DNA of 64,000 nt from Onthophagus taurus (lineage: Eukaryota; Arthropoda; Insecta; Coleoptera; Scarabaeidae), in NCBI RefSeq assembly GCF_036711975.1, contig NC_091973.1, positions 14,322,001-14,386,000 of the forward strand, written 5' to 3'. The position numbers and the translations under genes were made by a program. The notes beneath the pieces were generated by a model, which did not search any database, had not been told where the DNA came from, and saw nothing but the letters and a program-made list of their open reading frames with translations. Shown here in pieces: positions 29,640-40,990 of this stretch (positions are counted from its first letter, which is position 1; every line of letters begins with the position of its first letter).

Positions 29640-32341
29640 GAAGGAAAAAAGAAGAAATGTTTTCTAAATTCAAAATTAAGACTGATAGTCAACCTCAACT
29701 TTTGGCAAATTCATTTAATACAAGACTTTTTATATTTGATAATCAAAATAATCTAAATTTTTTAATTGATACTTTCGGTTTTACCATTTAAACTTTTTCC
29801 CAAACACAACCAAGACACCGAATCAAGCCTTTCCGCAGCTAATGGTACTGAAATTAACACTTACGGAAAAAAATTACTCACGGTTTCACTGAATTTAAGA
29901 CGAAATTTTCCATTCGTCTTCACCATTGCGAACGTTAATAAACCAATCATTGGCGCAGACTTTCTTCATAAATTCGGTATCTTGGTTGATGTTAAAAACA
30001 AACGATTAATTGATTCAAAAACAGAATTATACTCAATTGGTACCAGTATCAAAACAAATGAACCAACACCAAAACTTTTTTCTTTCGAATCCATATATAC
30101 AAGCCTTTTAAAATCATTCCCATCACTAACCTCTACACCGGATTTTTCTTTACCAGTCAAACATCAAACAACACACAAAATTATAACTAATTCTCATTTA
30201 CCGTTTTGTCGTCCTCGACGTTTAGATGTACATAAACACGCAATAGCCAAAAAGGAATTTGATCAGATGGTAGCCATGGGAATATGTCGACCCTCTTCTT
30301 CTTCAACAGCATCGCCTCTACACATGGTCCCCAAAAAGGATTCCAATGATTGGAGACCATGTGGAGATTATCGACAATTAAATAAATTTACTATTCCGGA
30401 CCCCTTCCACATATTCAGGATTTCAACTTACATTTGAATGGATGCAAAATTTTTTCAAAAGTGGATTTAGTAAGGGCATATCATCAAATTCCGGTGGAAG
30501 AAGAAGACATTCCCAAGACAGCTATCACTACTCCTTTTGGTCTTTTCGAGTTTACTCGTATGCCCTTTGGCCTCCGTAATGCTGCTCAGACCTTTCAGAG
30601 ATTCATAAATGAAGTTCTTTCGGGTCTCAACTTCTTATTCGTTTATTTAGATGACATTCTCATTGCAAGTCATAACGAAGAAGAACATTATGTACATCTC
30701 GAGAAGTTATTTGAACGGTTAAGTACAAACCAAAAACATTGAAAGAACTACAAAGATTTTTGGGCATAATTAATTTTTATCATAGATTTTTACCGAACAT
30801 TTCTAATATTTTATCACCCCTTCATAATCTTTCATCATCGCTTTATTCAATTAAACAAAAATTAATAACATCTTGGTCAGATGAACATGAAATTTCCTTC
30901 GCAACAGCTAAAGATCTTCTAACGAAATCTACCGTTCTGGCTCATCCATCTCCTCACGCTTCGCTGTCACTTGCCACAGACGCTTCTAATACAGGTATAG
31001 GAGCAGTTCTGAGCCAAATTATTGATGAAAAACCGCAACCAATAGCATTTTATTCACATAAACTTTCTCCAAGTCAAGTTAAATATTCAACGTTCGACAG
31101 AGAGCTATTGGCAATATATTCTGCCATAAAATTTTTTAATCATTTCCTACACGGAAACAATTTTACAGTTTTCACCGACCACAAACCTATAACTACGGCA
31201 ATATTTTCATCAACAGAAAAAACACCAAGACAAACCAGGTACCTAAATTACATAACACAATATACATCCGATGTGAGATACATTAAGGGAAATTCCAATA
31301 TTGTTGCAGACGCTTTGTCCAGGACAAATATTGAATCCCTAAATTTTCAGTACCCCGACACACTTACACTTTACAAAGCTCAAGTCACAGATATCGAATT
31401 GTCGAACCTACTACATAAACAATTTTCTCACACTCACACTACAACACCCTATCAGTTATTGCTACAACCCACAACGCTACCTGATATCAAATTATGGTGT
31501 GAAATATCAACGGAATCTCCGCGAATCTACATTCCGCAGCAATTTAGAGAAATAGTTATACAAAAATTTCATGGTTTATCTCACCCTTGCATTCGAGCAA
31601 CCATTCATTTAATAAAAACAAAATTCTTTTGGCCTCATATGTCGAAACAAATTCGTATTTGGACAAAATCATGTTTACAATGCCAGAAAGTTAAGATACA
31701 AAGGCATACAAAATCGCCAATTCTCAAAATCAAAGTTCCAAAAGTTCGATTTGAACACATTCACATTGATTTGATTGGCCCACTTGTTCCATCTCTTGGA
31801 TGTACTTATCTGCTCACAGTCATTGAGCGTTTCACACGGTGGCCAGAGGCTTTTCCTCTAAAAGATATCTCTGCAGCCTCTATTGCAGATACTCTTTTCA
31901 GGCATTACTTCAGCCGTTTCGGTATTCCTACCATGATCACTCACGATCAAGGACGACAATTCGAATCACTATTATTTTCAAAATTCCAATTATTTTTAGG
32001 TACTCATCAAATACACACATCTGCTTATCACCCACAAAGTAACGGTATGATTGAACGATTTCACCGTACTTTGAAATCAGCGATTATTGCTCGAGGTAAT
32101 TCTACTAGATGGAACAATGACTTGCCTTTGATTCTCCTAGGTCTCAGGTCATCCCTAAAGGAGGATTTAGGTTGCTCATCCGCTGAATTGGTTTATGGTC
32201 AGCAACTCAGATTACCAGGAGAATTTTTCTTACCTACCGAACCATCAATTGAAACTGAACCATTATTATCACGTTTAAAATCATCTTTTGCTGACATTAA
32301 ACCAGTTCAGTCAACCATACATTCCAGCCAAAAACCTTTTG
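29640..32341 (+). pseudogene. Gypsy pol, 5' and middle part, broken
   Basis: Protease start is damaged: NFLIDT near 29,765 is followed at once by a deletion that removes the catalytic Gly and shifts frame into ILSVLPFKLFP. RT begins about 30,190 (RPRRLDVHKHAIAKKEFDQM, then WRPCGDYRQLN). A frameshift follows at about 30,420, coding resumes with [12 protein letters not shown] and [11 protein letters not shown] (about 30,640), and an internal deletion of roughly 40 codons falls at about 30,735 before ELQRFLGIINF. RNase H (LATDASNTGIGAVLS), HHCC region and integrase (HIDLIGPL, THDQGRQFES, SNGMIERFHR) follow without a break to the PLE at 32,341. Confidence 0.88.
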
Positions 32342-32398
32342 GACGAGTCGATTGTTCCAGGATAGGATCGTGATAAAAAATTTACGCAATTATTTTTT

Positions 32399-32442
32399 CA
32401 ATGCCAATATTTCGCAAATTATTGTTGCTTCATCAGGGCTTG
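32399..32442 (-). ncRNA. Hammerhead-like motif in PLE terminal repeat (left outer)
   Basis: On minus: CAAGCC, CUGAUGA, stem II GCAA/UUGC, GAAA, AUAUU-type short stem III region with cleavage after AUU, then GGCAUUG, which closes stem I with one bulged A. The same motif occurs in the other three terminal repeats of the array (35,303-35,346, 37,440-37,483, 40,352-40,395). Confidence 0.55.
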
Positions 32443-32706
32443 AGCATTTACTACAAACAAAACCAATAGTAACAGTAAGAAATTACAAAAACAATAAAAC
32501 TTACAATTGCCAGGAAAAAGGCGAAAAAACAGAGAAATCAAACGTAAAACTCGGCATCGAAAAACACGTGTGAGAAGTCGTTAAAAACAACCTGTGGCAT
32601 AAGCGCCTGCGTACGAACGTTACAAGTTAAATCGACAACTTCACGTGAGGCGGGAAGCGCGAAAAATTTAAAATTTAAAAATAAAATTAAAAAAGTAAAA
32701 AAATTT

Positions 32707-35187
32707 TTAAGTTGATTTGTACATTTCGAAAACCAGCGAATAAATACTACTCAAAGCGTCTATATCTGTCCTAAAATTAATCGTGTTTGGTTGGGTAGAT
32801 ATGTGGAACATTTCCAAAAATAATCTGTTGTGATAATTAGATTCCCTGTCCAAAATTTTAACTTCATCAAAGTTGAAAGGGTGGTCATTGTCAAGGCAAT
32901 GTTGTGCCAAAGCACAACCACGCTTCGAAACTCTAATATCGCTTTTGTGTTTACTAAGACGTTTTTTAAGCCATTGACATGTATGTCCCACATATCTACC
33001 CCCGCACAAGGAGCACGGTACAACATAGATAACATTTGACTGGTACTCCAACGGAGTCTGGTCCTTAAGTTTAGAAAACACCGTAGACAGTTTTGACGGG
33101 TAATGTTCGATATATTTAATATCATTATTGGGGATATTACTTTTAAACATAGTGATCAGTTTCTGTGTAAGTTCAGGTATATAAGTAATTTTCTTATAAG
33201 TAAACGGATTGTTGTCTGTGTTTGACTGAAGGTCCAAATTTTGGTTTGATGGTGAAGAACTAAAGAGCAATTTGTTTAAAAGTTTGGAAGGGTAATTATT
33301 GATCATAAAAATTTCTTTGAGTTTGTTGAGGTTGGTGTTGACCCACTGCGGTTCACAGATCTTCGTAATTCTATATTTCATGGCCATGACCGTATTAATT
33401 TTGTGTTTAATTTTGTGGAAGGATGAGAAATGGATATACCTCCCCGAGTACGTCGGTTTGGTATACCAGTCAAAAGAAATCTGGTTACTGTCATTTCTTA
33501 TAACTTTAGTGTCCAAAAATGGTACATACTTATTGGTTTCTAGTTCTATAGTGAATTGAATGTGCCTGTTGAAACTATTAAAAAGGGACAAAACCCTATC
33601 CTGGGAACCTTCGGGTATAGCTAAAATGATATCGTCAACATATTTCTTAATAAACGGCAAATGAAAATCCAATTGAGGTATAATCATATCTAGTGTATAG
33701 TCCATTACTATTTGCGCTAAGATAGGGGAGATTGGAGATCCCATGGGAGTGCCAAAAACCTGCTTATAGGTTTTTCCGTTAAAAGTGAAGACAGTGTTAT
33801 TGAATACAGTTGAAAGGCTTCTTAGGAAGAGACCCTGATCCATCGAGAAATGCTCCTGTACGAAATGCCATCTTTCCTTGATTATATTCACAACCAGTTC
33901 TATAGGGATGTTAGTGAAAAGACTGACTACATCTAGTGAAACCACCACAAAATGAGGGGGTAACTGTAGTCCTCTTAGTTCATTTACAAAGTCAAAAGTG
34001 TTCTTCACATTATAATCATTTCTGAAGTTGAAGGAAGATGTTAAAATTGATGACATCCACGTGGCAACACCATGCGATGCAGACCCCACAGCAGAAATGA
34101 TGGGTCTTAGAGGTAAATTAACTTTATGGATTTTGGGTAGGAAATATGCTTTGGAAACGATAGAGTTGTTATTGATAAGTTTCTTTAGTTCAGCTTCACT
34201 GATGTAATTGGCATTAAACAAATCTTTAATCATACCATTGATCTTGGTTTGGGTAATACCCGCAAGGTCTTTATTGCCTAGTTGTAAATAAGTGGTTCCA
34301 TCCCTGAGCATATCCTCCGCTTTATCTATGTATTGTTTTTTGTCCATCAAAACTGTTGTTGAGCCCTTGTCGGCTTTCGTGACGATGATGTTAGGGTTTT
34401 CTTTGAGAAATTTTTTCGTTTCATGCTTCATACGTATCAAGTGAGCTTCCATACCCGTGGGGAAAACTTCCGAGGTTAAATAATTGGTAAGAATGTTGGT
34501 GGCTTTTGCTCTAATTAAGTTCTTTTTATTACTAGGACAAGAAGAGATTATATTTTCAATTTCCATCAACAAGGTTTTCGAGCTAGCCTTCTTGTTTAAC
34601 TCTGGATCCACAAATTTGGGGCCCAACGACAACAGGATCCTGACACTCTCAGGGATCTCCACCTCTGTGGTGTTAACTAACCACTTATCAACATTGTCAG
34701 AGTTGAAATTAGCTTTAAAATCTTTAATTATATCTCTATTTAAGTTATCAAACTTCTTTACATTTAATTTTTTGACATTATTGTAAATTTTATTAAAGGT
34801 AACATGAACATTATCATTAAATGTCAAATAAATATTATGAGGTAAAACTTTTTTTATATTTTCTAACAATTTTTCAGTTAAATTAGTTAAATTATTGAGT
34901 TTATCTATTGTGATTTTAATTTCAAAACCTAACGTGCGTGTTGCTAACCTTTTACTGAAGGTTCCAATTTTTTGTAGTAGGGAACCTGCCGCACCATCCA
35001 TCAAACCGCAAAGGTTTTTTGATCCGTCGGAGATGTGTCTGGGAACGATACCGTGCTTTCTACATCTGATAAGGAAGGTTAATCTGTTTTTCAATTTCGC
35101 CATTTTGATGTTGTTGTTGGAGATGGTCTTCATGTCCATCTTGATTTTGTGACCATAAGATCGTTGAATGTCGTCGTAAAAACCCAT
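32707..35187 (-). CDS. Penelope-like RT/GIY-YIG protein, intact (left copy)
   Basis: 826 residues from the first ATG (35,187, MGFYDDIQRSYG); the frame is open 19 codons upstream without ATG. A basic N-terminal region is followed by KADKGSTTVLMD (about 270), FLPKIHKVNLPLRPIIS (about 335), VVSLDVVSLFTNIP (RT motif A), GTPMGSPISPILAQ (motif B), KKYVDDIILA (motif C, about 516), FLDTKV, then the C-terminal GIY-YIG endonuclease (VIYVVPCSLCGGRYVGHT, about 718) with KRLSKHKSDI and the conserved Asn-containing tail. This is the standard PLE layout. It copies the element RNA at chromosomal breaks. It differs from the right copy (37,599-40,079) at only a few residues (for example ILDRE versus IFDRE). 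Confidence 0.93.
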   Translation of the reverse strand: MGFYDDIQRSYGHKIKMDMKTISNNNIKMAKLKNRLTFLIRCRKHGIVPRHISDGSKNLCGLMDGAAGSLLQKIGTFSKRLATRTLGFEIKITIDKLNNLTNLTEKLLENIKKVLPHNIYLTFNDNVHVTFNKIYNNVKKLNVKKFDNLNRDIIKDFKANFNSDNVDKWLVNTTEVEIPESVRILLSLGPKFVDPELNKKASSKTLLMEIENIISSCPSNKKNLIRAKATNILTNYLTSEVFPTGMEAHLIRMKHETKKFLKENPNIIVTKADKGSTTVLMDKKQYIDKAEDMLRDGTTYLQLGNKDLAGITQTKINGMIKDLFNANYISEAELKKLINNNSIVSKAYFLPKIHKVNLPLRPIISAVGSASHGVATWMSSILTSSFNFRNDYNVKNTFDFVNELRGLQLPPHFVVVSLDVVSLFTNIPIELVVNIIKERWHFVQEHFSMDQGLFLRSLSTVFNNTVFTFNGKTYKQVFGTPMGSPISPILAQIVMDYTLDMIIPQLDFHLPFIKKYVDDIILAIPEGSQDRVLSLFNSFNRHIQFTIELETNKYVPFLDTKVIRNDSNQISFDWYTKPTYSGRYIHFSSFHKIKHKINTVMAMKYRITKICEPQWVNTNLNKLKEIFMINNYPSKLLNKLLFSSSPSNQNLDLQSNTDNNPFTYKKITYIPELTQKLITMFKSNIPNNDIKYIEHYPSKLSTVFSKLKDQTPLEYQSNVIYVVPCSLCGGRYVGHTCQWLKKRLSKHKSDIRVSKRGCALAQHCLDNDHPFNFDEVKILDRESNYHNRLFLEMFHISTQPNTINFRTDIDALSSIYSLVFEMYKST

Positions 35188-35302
35188 ATACCTGAGAGAA
35201 TATACAGAAACAAGGAGATTGTTGTTCAATCCCGTTAGCAACAAGGACGAGTCGATTGTTCCAGGATAGGATCGTGATAAAAAATTTACGCAATTATTTT
35301 TT

Positions 35303-35346
35303 CAATGCCAATATTTCGCAAACTATTGTTGCTTCATCAGGGCTTG
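35303..35346 (-). ncRNA. Hammerhead-like motif in PLE terminal repeat (left inner)
   Basis: Same structure as at 32,399-32,442, with a G for A change in the stem II loop region (CAAUAGU instead of CAAUAAU). It lies between the full and truncated minus copies. Confidence 0.55.
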
Positions 35347-35622
35347 AGCATTTACTACAAACAAAACCAATAGTAACAGTAAGAAATTACAAAAACAATA
35401 AAACTTACAATTGCCAGGAAAAAGGCGAAAAAACAGAGAAATCAAACGTAAAACTCGGCATCGAAAAACACGTGTGAGAAGTCGTTAAAAACAACCTGTG
35501 GCATAAGCGCCTGCGTACGAACGTTAGTTCGCTAGTTAAATCGACAACTTCACGTGAGGCGGGAAGCGCGAAAAATTTAAAATTTTAAATTTAAAAATAA
35601 AATTAAAAAAGTAAAAAAATTT

Positions 35623-37124
35623 TTAAGTTGATTTGTACATTTCGAAAACCAGCGAATAAATACTACTCAAAGCGTCTATATCTGTCCTAAAATTAATCGT
35701 GTTTGGTTGGGTAGATATGTGGAACATTTCCAAAAATAATCTGTTGTGATAATTAGATTCTCTGTCAAAAATTTTAACTTCATCAAAGTTGAAAGGGTGG
35801 TCATTGTCAAGGCAATGTTGTGCCAAAGCACAACCACGCTTCGAAACTCTAATATCGCTTTTGTGTTTACTAAGACGTTTTTTAAGCCATTGACATGTAT
35901 GTCCCACATATCTACCCCCGCACAAGGAGCACGGTACAACATAGATAACATTTGACTGGTACTCCAACGGAGTCTGGTCCTTAAGTTTAGAAAACACCGT
36001 AGACAGTTTTGACGGGTAATGTTCGATATATTTAATATCATTATTGGGGATATTACTTTTAAACATAGTGATCAGTTTCTGTGTAAGTTCAGGTATATAA
36101 GTAATTTTCTTATAAGTAAACGGATTGTTGTCTGTGTTTGACTGAAGGTCCAAATTTTGGTTTGATGGTGAAGAACTAAAGAGCAATTTGTTTAAAAGTT
36201 TGGAAGGGTAATTATTGATCATAAAAATTTCTTTGAGTTTGTTGAGGTTGGTGTTGACCCACTGCGGTTCACAGATCTTCGTAATTCTATATTTCATGGC
36301 CATGACCGTATTAATTTTGTGTTTAATTTTGTGGAAGGATGAGAAATGGATATACCTCCCCGAGTACGTCGGTTTGGTATACCAGTCAAAAGAAATCTGG
36401 TTACTGTCATTTCTTATAACTTTAGTGTCCAAAAATGGTACATACTTATTGGTTTCTAGTTCTATAGTGAATTGAATGTGCCTGTTGAAACTATTAAAAA
36501 GGGACAAAACCCTATCCTGGGAACCTTCGGGTATAGCTAAAATGATATCGTCAACATATTTCTTAATAAACGGCAAATGAAAATCCAATTGAGGTATAAT
36601 CATATCTAGTGTATAGTCCATTACTATTTGCGCTAAGATAGGGGAGATTGGAGATCCCATGGGAGTGCCAAAAACCTGCTTATAGGTTTTTCCGTTAAAA
36701 GTGAAGACAGTGTTATTGAATACAGTTGAAAGGCTTCTTAGGAAGAGACCCTGATCCATCGAGAAATGCTCCTGTACGAAATGCCATCTTTCCTTGATTA
36801 TATTCACAACCAGTTCTATAGGGATGTTAGTGAAAAGACTGACTACATCTAGTGAAACCACCACAAAATGAGGGGGTAACTGTAGTCCTCTTAGTTCATT
36901 TACAAAGTCAAAAGTGTTCTTCACATTATAATCATTTCTGAAGTTGAAGGAAGATGTTAAAATTGATGACATCCACGTGGCAACACCATGCGATGCAGAC
37001 CCCACAGCAGAAATGATGGGTCTTAGAGGTAAATTAACTTTATGGATTTTGGGTAGGAAATATGCTTTGGAAACGATAGAGTTGTTATTGATAAGTTTCT
37101 TTAGTTCAGCTTCACTGATGTAAT
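35623..37124 (-). pseudogene. 5'-truncated Penelope-like ORF
   Basis: About 500 codons identical in frame to the C-terminal part of the full PLE protein, beginning at YISEAELKKL and carrying RT motifs A-C and the GIY-YIG domain. The first residues of the long frame (37,158 to 37,125) come from antisense of the neighbouring copy's 3' end. The truncation point at 37,124 is the inversion junction, with a 3-4-base microhomology (TAAT/AT). Confidence 0.9.
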
Positions 37125-37439
37125 ATTTATTCGCTGGTTTTCGAAATGTACAAATCAACTTAAAAATTTTTTTACTTTTTTAATTTTATTTTTAAATTTT
37201 AAATTTTAAATTTTTCGCGCTTCCCGCCTCACGTGAAGTTGTCGATTTAACTAGCGAACTAACGTTCGTACACAGGCGCTTATGCCACAGGTTGTTTTTA
37301 ACGACTTCTCACACGTGTTTTTCGATGCCGAGTTTTACGTTTGATTTCTCTGTTTTTTCGCCTTTTTCCTGGCAATTGTAAGTTTTATTGTTTTTGTAAT
37401 TTCTTACTGTTACTATTGGTTTTGTTTGTAGTAAATGCT

Positions 37440-37483
37440 CAAGCCCTGATGAAGCAACAATAGTTTGCGAAATATTGGCATTG
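37440..37483 (+). ncRNA. Hammerhead-like motif in PLE terminal repeat (right inner)
   Basis: CUGAUGA at 37,446-37,452 and GAAA at 37,469-37,472, with stem I CAAGCC/GGC(A)UUG and stem II GCAA/UUGC. It precedes the plus-strand full ORF. Confidence 0.55.
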
Positions 37484-37598
37484 AAAAAATAATTGCGTAA
37501 ATTTTTTATCACGATCCTATCCTGGAACAATCGACTCGTCCTTGTTGCTAACGGGATTGAACAACAATCTCCTTGTTTCTGTATATTCTCTCAGGTAT

Positions 37599-40079
37599 AT
37601 GGGTTTTTACGACGACATTCAACGATCTTATGGTCACAAAATCAAGATGGACATGAAGACCATCTCCAACAACAACATCAAAATGGCGAAATTGAAAAAC
37701 AGATTAACCTTCCTTATCAGATGTAGAAAGCACGGTATCGTTCCCAGACACATCTCCGACGGATCAAAAAACCTTTGCGGTTTGATGGATGGTGCGGCAG
37801 GTTCCCTACTACAAAAAATTGGAACCTTCAGTAAAAGGTTAGCAACACGCACGTTAGGTTTTGAAATTAAAATCACAATAGATAAACTCAATAATTTAAC
37901 TAATTTAACTGAAAAATTGTTAGAAAATATAAAAAAAGTTTTACCTCATAATATTTATTTGACATTTAATGATAATGTTCATGTTACCTTTAATAAAATT
38001 TACAATAATGTCAAAAAATTAAATGTAAAGAAGTTTGATAACTTAAATAGAGATATAATTAAAGATTTTAAAGCTAATTTCAACTCTGACAATGTTGATA
38101 AGTGGTTAGTTAACACCACAGAGGTGGAGATCCCTGAGAGTGTCAGGATCCTGTTGTCGTTGGGCCCCAAATTTGTGGATCCAGAGTTAAACAAGAAGGC
38201 TAGCTCGAAAACCTTGTTGATGGAAATTGAAAATATAATCTCTTCTTGTCCTAGTAATAAAAAGAACTTAATTAGAGCAAAAGCCACCAACATTCTTACC
38301 AATTATTTAACCTCGGAAGTTTTCCCCACGGGTATGGAAGCTCACTTGATACGTATGAAGCATGAAACGAAAAAATTTCTCAAAGAAAACCCTAACATCA
38401 TCGTCACGAAAGCCGACAAGGGCTCAACAACAGTTTTGATGGACAAAAAACAATACATAGATAAAGCGGAGGATATGCTCAGGGATGGAACCACTTATTT
38501 ACAACTAGGCAATAAAGACCTTGCGGGTATTACCCAAACCAAGATCAATGGTATGATTAAAGATTTGTTTAATGCCAATTACATCAGTGAAGCTGAACTA
38601 AAGAAACTTATCAATAACAACTCTATCGTTTCCAAAGCATATTTCCTACCCAAAATCCATAAAGTTAATTTACCTCTAAGACCCATCATTTCTGCTGTGG
38701 GGTCTGCATCGCATGGTGTTGCCACGTGGATGTCATCAATTTTAACATCTTCCTTCAACTTCAGAAATGATTATAATGTGAAGAACACTTTTGACTTTGT
38801 AAATGAACTAAGAGGACTACAGTTACCCCCTCATTTTGTGGTGGTTTCACTAGATGTAGTCAGTCTTTTCACTAACATCCCTATAGAACTGGTTGTGAAT
38901 ATAATCAAGGAAAGATGGCATTTCGTACAGGAGCATTTCTCGATGGATCAGGGTCTCTTCCTAAGAAGCCTTTCAACTGTATTCAATAACACTGTCTTCA
39001 CTTTTAACGGAAAAACCTATAAGCAGGTTTTTGGCACTCCCATGGGATCTCCAATCTCCCCTATCTTAGCGCAAATAGTAATGGACTATACACTAGATAT
39101 GATTATACCTCAATTGGATTTTCATTTGCCGTTTATTAAGAAATATGTTGACGATATCATTTTAGCTATACCCGAAGGTTCCCAGGATAGGGTTTTGTCC
39201 CTTTTTAATAGTTTCAACAGGCACATTCAATTCACTATAGAACTAGAAACCAATAAGTATGTACCATTTTTGGACACTAAAGTTATAAGAAATGACAGTA
39301 ACCAGATTTCTTTTGACTGGTATACCAAACCGACGTACTCGGGGAGGTATATCCATTTCTCATCCTTCCACAAAATTAAACACAAAATTAATACGGTCAT
39401 GGCCATGAAATATAGAATTACGAAGATCTGTGAACCGCAGTGGGTCAACACCAACCTCAACAAACTCAAAGAAATTTTTATGATCAATAATTACCCTTCC
39501 AAACTTTTAAACAAATTGCTCTTTAGTTCTTCACCATCAAACCAAAATTTGGACCTTCAGTCAAACACAGACAACAATCCGTTTACTTATAAGAAAATTA
39601 CTTATATACCTGAACTTACACAGAAACTGATCACTATGTTTAAAAGTAATATCCCCAATAATGATATTAAATATATCGAACATTACCCGTCAAAACTGTC
39701 TACGGTGTTTTCTAAACTTAAGGACCAGACTCCGTTGGAGTACCAGTCAAATGTTATCTATGTTGTACCGTGCTCCTTGTGCGGGGGTAGATATGTGGGA
39801 CATACATGTCAATGGCTTAAAAAACGTCTTAGTAAACACAAAAGCGATATTAGAGTTTCGAAGCGTGGTTGTGCTTTGGCACAACATTGCCTTGACAATG
39901 ACCACCCTTTCAACTTTGATGAAGTTAAAATTTTTGACAGAGAATCTAATTATCACAACAGATTATTTTTGGAAATGTTCCACATATCTACCCAACCAAA
40001 CACGATTAATTTTAGGATAGATATAGACGCTTTGAGTAGTATTTATTCGCTGGTTTTCGAAATGTACAAATCAACTTAA
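37599..40079 (+). CDS. Penelope-like RT/GIY-YIG protein, intact (right copy)
   Basis: 826 residues from ATG 37,599. Same domains as the left copy: KADKG box, K-I-H-K and RPIIS, RT motif C YVDD at about 39,144, GIY-YIG from about 39,752 and a C-terminus ending FEMYKST. No break. The upstream terminal repeat (37,160-37,598) probably carries the promoter; an upstream frame without ATG continues to 37,542. Two intact, nearly identical ORFs at one locus point to a recent event or to local duplication. Confidence 0.93.
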   Translation: MGFYDDIQRSYGHKIKMDMKTISNNNIKMAKLKNRLTFLIRCRKHGIVPRHISDGSKNLCGLMDGAAGSLLQKIGTFSKRLATRTLGFEIKITIDKLNNLTNLTEKLLENIKKVLPHNIYLTFNDNVHVTFNKIYNNVKKLNVKKFDNLNRDIIKDFKANFNSDNVDKWLVNTTEVEIPESVRILLSLGPKFVDPELNKKASSKTLLMEIENIISSCPSNKKNLIRAKATNILTNYLTSEVFPTGMEAHLIRMKHETKKFLKENPNIIVTKADKGSTTVLMDKKQYIDKAEDMLRDGTTYLQLGNKDLAGITQTKINGMIKDLFNANYISEAELKKLINNNSIVSKAYFLPKIHKVNLPLRPIISAVGSASHGVATWMSSILTSSFNFRNDYNVKNTFDFVNELRGLQLPPHFVVVSLDVVSLFTNIPIELVVNIIKERWHFVQEHFSMDQGLFLRSLSTVFNNTVFTFNGKTYKQVFGTPMGSPISPILAQIVMDYTLDMIIPQLDFHLPFIKKYVDDIILAIPEGSQDRVLSLFNSFNRHIQFTIELETNKYVPFLDTKVIRNDSNQISFDWYTKPTYSGRYIHFSSFHKIKHKINTVMAMKYRITKICEPQWVNTNLNKLKEIFMINNYPSKLLNKLLFSSSPSNQNLDLQSNTDNNPFTYKKITYIPELTQKLITMFKSNIPNNDIKYIEHYPSKLSTVFSKLKDQTPLEYQSNVIYVVPCSLCGGRYVGHTCQWLKKRLSKHKSDIRVSKRGCALAQHCLDNDHPFNFDEVKIFDRESNYHNRLFLEMFHISTQPNTINFRIDIDALSSIYSLVFEMYKST

Positions 40080-40351
40080 AACTTTTTTTTACTTTTTTAA
40101 TTTTATTTTTAAATTTTAAATTTTAAATTTTTCGCGCTTCCCGCCTCACGTGAAGTTGTCGATTTAACTTGTAACGTTCGTACGCAGGCGCTTATGCCAC
40201 AGGTTGTTTTTAACGACTTCTCACACGTGTTTTTCGATGCCGAGTTTTACGTTTGATTTCTCTGTTTTTTCGCCTTTTTCCTGGCAATTGTAAGTTTTAT
40301 TGTTTTTGTAATTTCTTACTGTTACTATTGGTTTTGTATGTAGTAAATGCT

Positions 40352-40395
40352 CAAGCCCTGATGAAGCAACAATAGTTTGCGAAATATTGGCATTG
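40352..40395 (+). ncRNA. Hammerhead-like motif in PLE terminal repeat (right outer)
   Basis: Same structure as 37,440-37,483. It lies in the terminal repeat that ends at the 12-bp target duplication. Confidence 0.55.
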
Positions 40396-40478
40396 AAAAA
40401 ATAATTGCGTAAATTTTTTATCACGATCCTATCCTGGAACAATCGACTCGTCCTTGTTGCTAACGGGATTGAACAACA

Positions 40479-40747
40479 AAAAACCTTTTGTTCACAAAGA
40501 ATTATTCAGGTCAAACTTTGTATTTATTAAAATTACTGGAATTAAACCTACGTTGTCTCCTAGGTACGAAGGTCCCTTCAGAGTGTTGAAGAGATTTTCA
40601 AAATTTTTCGTGGTATTGAAAGACAGTAAAGAAATGAATGTAAGCCTCGATTTGCTGAAACCGGCTTTCTTTCTGAACGAAAACGTTTCTCCTGAAGTCA
40701 ACAATTTAATAATTAATAAAACTAAAAAAGTACATTTTAAATTTTAA
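40479..40747 (+). pseudogene. Gypsy integrase C-terminus, cut off by the PLE array
   Basis: From the duplicated AAAAACCTTTTG the Gypsy frame resumes: HKELFRSNFVFI, then LSPRYEGPFRVLKRFSKFFVV, the SH3-like C-terminal domain typical of Gypsy integrases, and the stop at 40,745-40,747. It follows in frame from the segment ending at 32,341. A purine tract GGAGGGGAAGTGGA precedes the 3' LTR at 40,810. Confidence 0.85.
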
Positions 40748-40990
40748 TTCAAATTTTTGATTAAATGTTATCCCTCTTTCTGTTCTTTCTTTATAGGAGG
40801 GGAAGTGGATGTAGCGTGCTGTGGCAGCAGCTCCATTTAAAAACATAAAAATTGTATTTCATTTGTTATTTTTTTTATATTTGCACACAATTGTTTTTGA
40901 AGCAAAACAGAACAGACGCAAAATAAAAAGTCTGTCAAAAAGTTAATTTTATAATTGTATTATTATGTTGGCTAATACATCATAGCCACA

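Larger units (their letters stand above)
32342..40478. mobile_element. Penelope-like element array, head to head, in the Gypsy element
   Basis: An 8.1-kb insertion flanked by a 12-bp duplication AAAAACCTTTTG (32,330-32,341 and 40,479-40,490). Order: terminal repeat and full ORF on minus, terminal repeat, 5'-truncated ORF on minus, inversion point at about 37,124, last 12 codons of an ORF plus terminal repeat on plus, full ORF on plus, terminal repeat. Two full ORFs are intact and almost identical, so the family looks active. The outer two terminal repeats share one small variant and the inner two share another. The layout is the known PLE habit of tandem copies plus an inverted truncated copy, here doubled. 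Confidence 0.9.
27925..40990 (+). mobile_element. Ty3/Gypsy retrotransposon inserted in MCP, itself hit by PLEs
   Basis: LTRs of 181 bp (27,925-28,105 and 40,810-40,990), TGTAGCGT...TAGCCACA, differ at one base (CCTCAT versus CATCAT near the end). 5-bp duplication GTTTT. The primer site at 28,108 (TGGTGACCCCGAT) fits an animal tRNA-Trp 3' end. Gag is intact. Pol is broken and its integrase C-terminus is displaced to 40,479-40,747 by an 8.1-kb PLE array. Without the array the element is about 4.9 kb. Element length and the nearly identical LTRs indicate a recent insertion. Confidence 0.93.

Noticed and set aside
33299-34786. Plus-strand frames inside the left PLE ORF
   Set aside because: Mirror frames of an intact 826-residue protein, repeated identically opposite the right copy.
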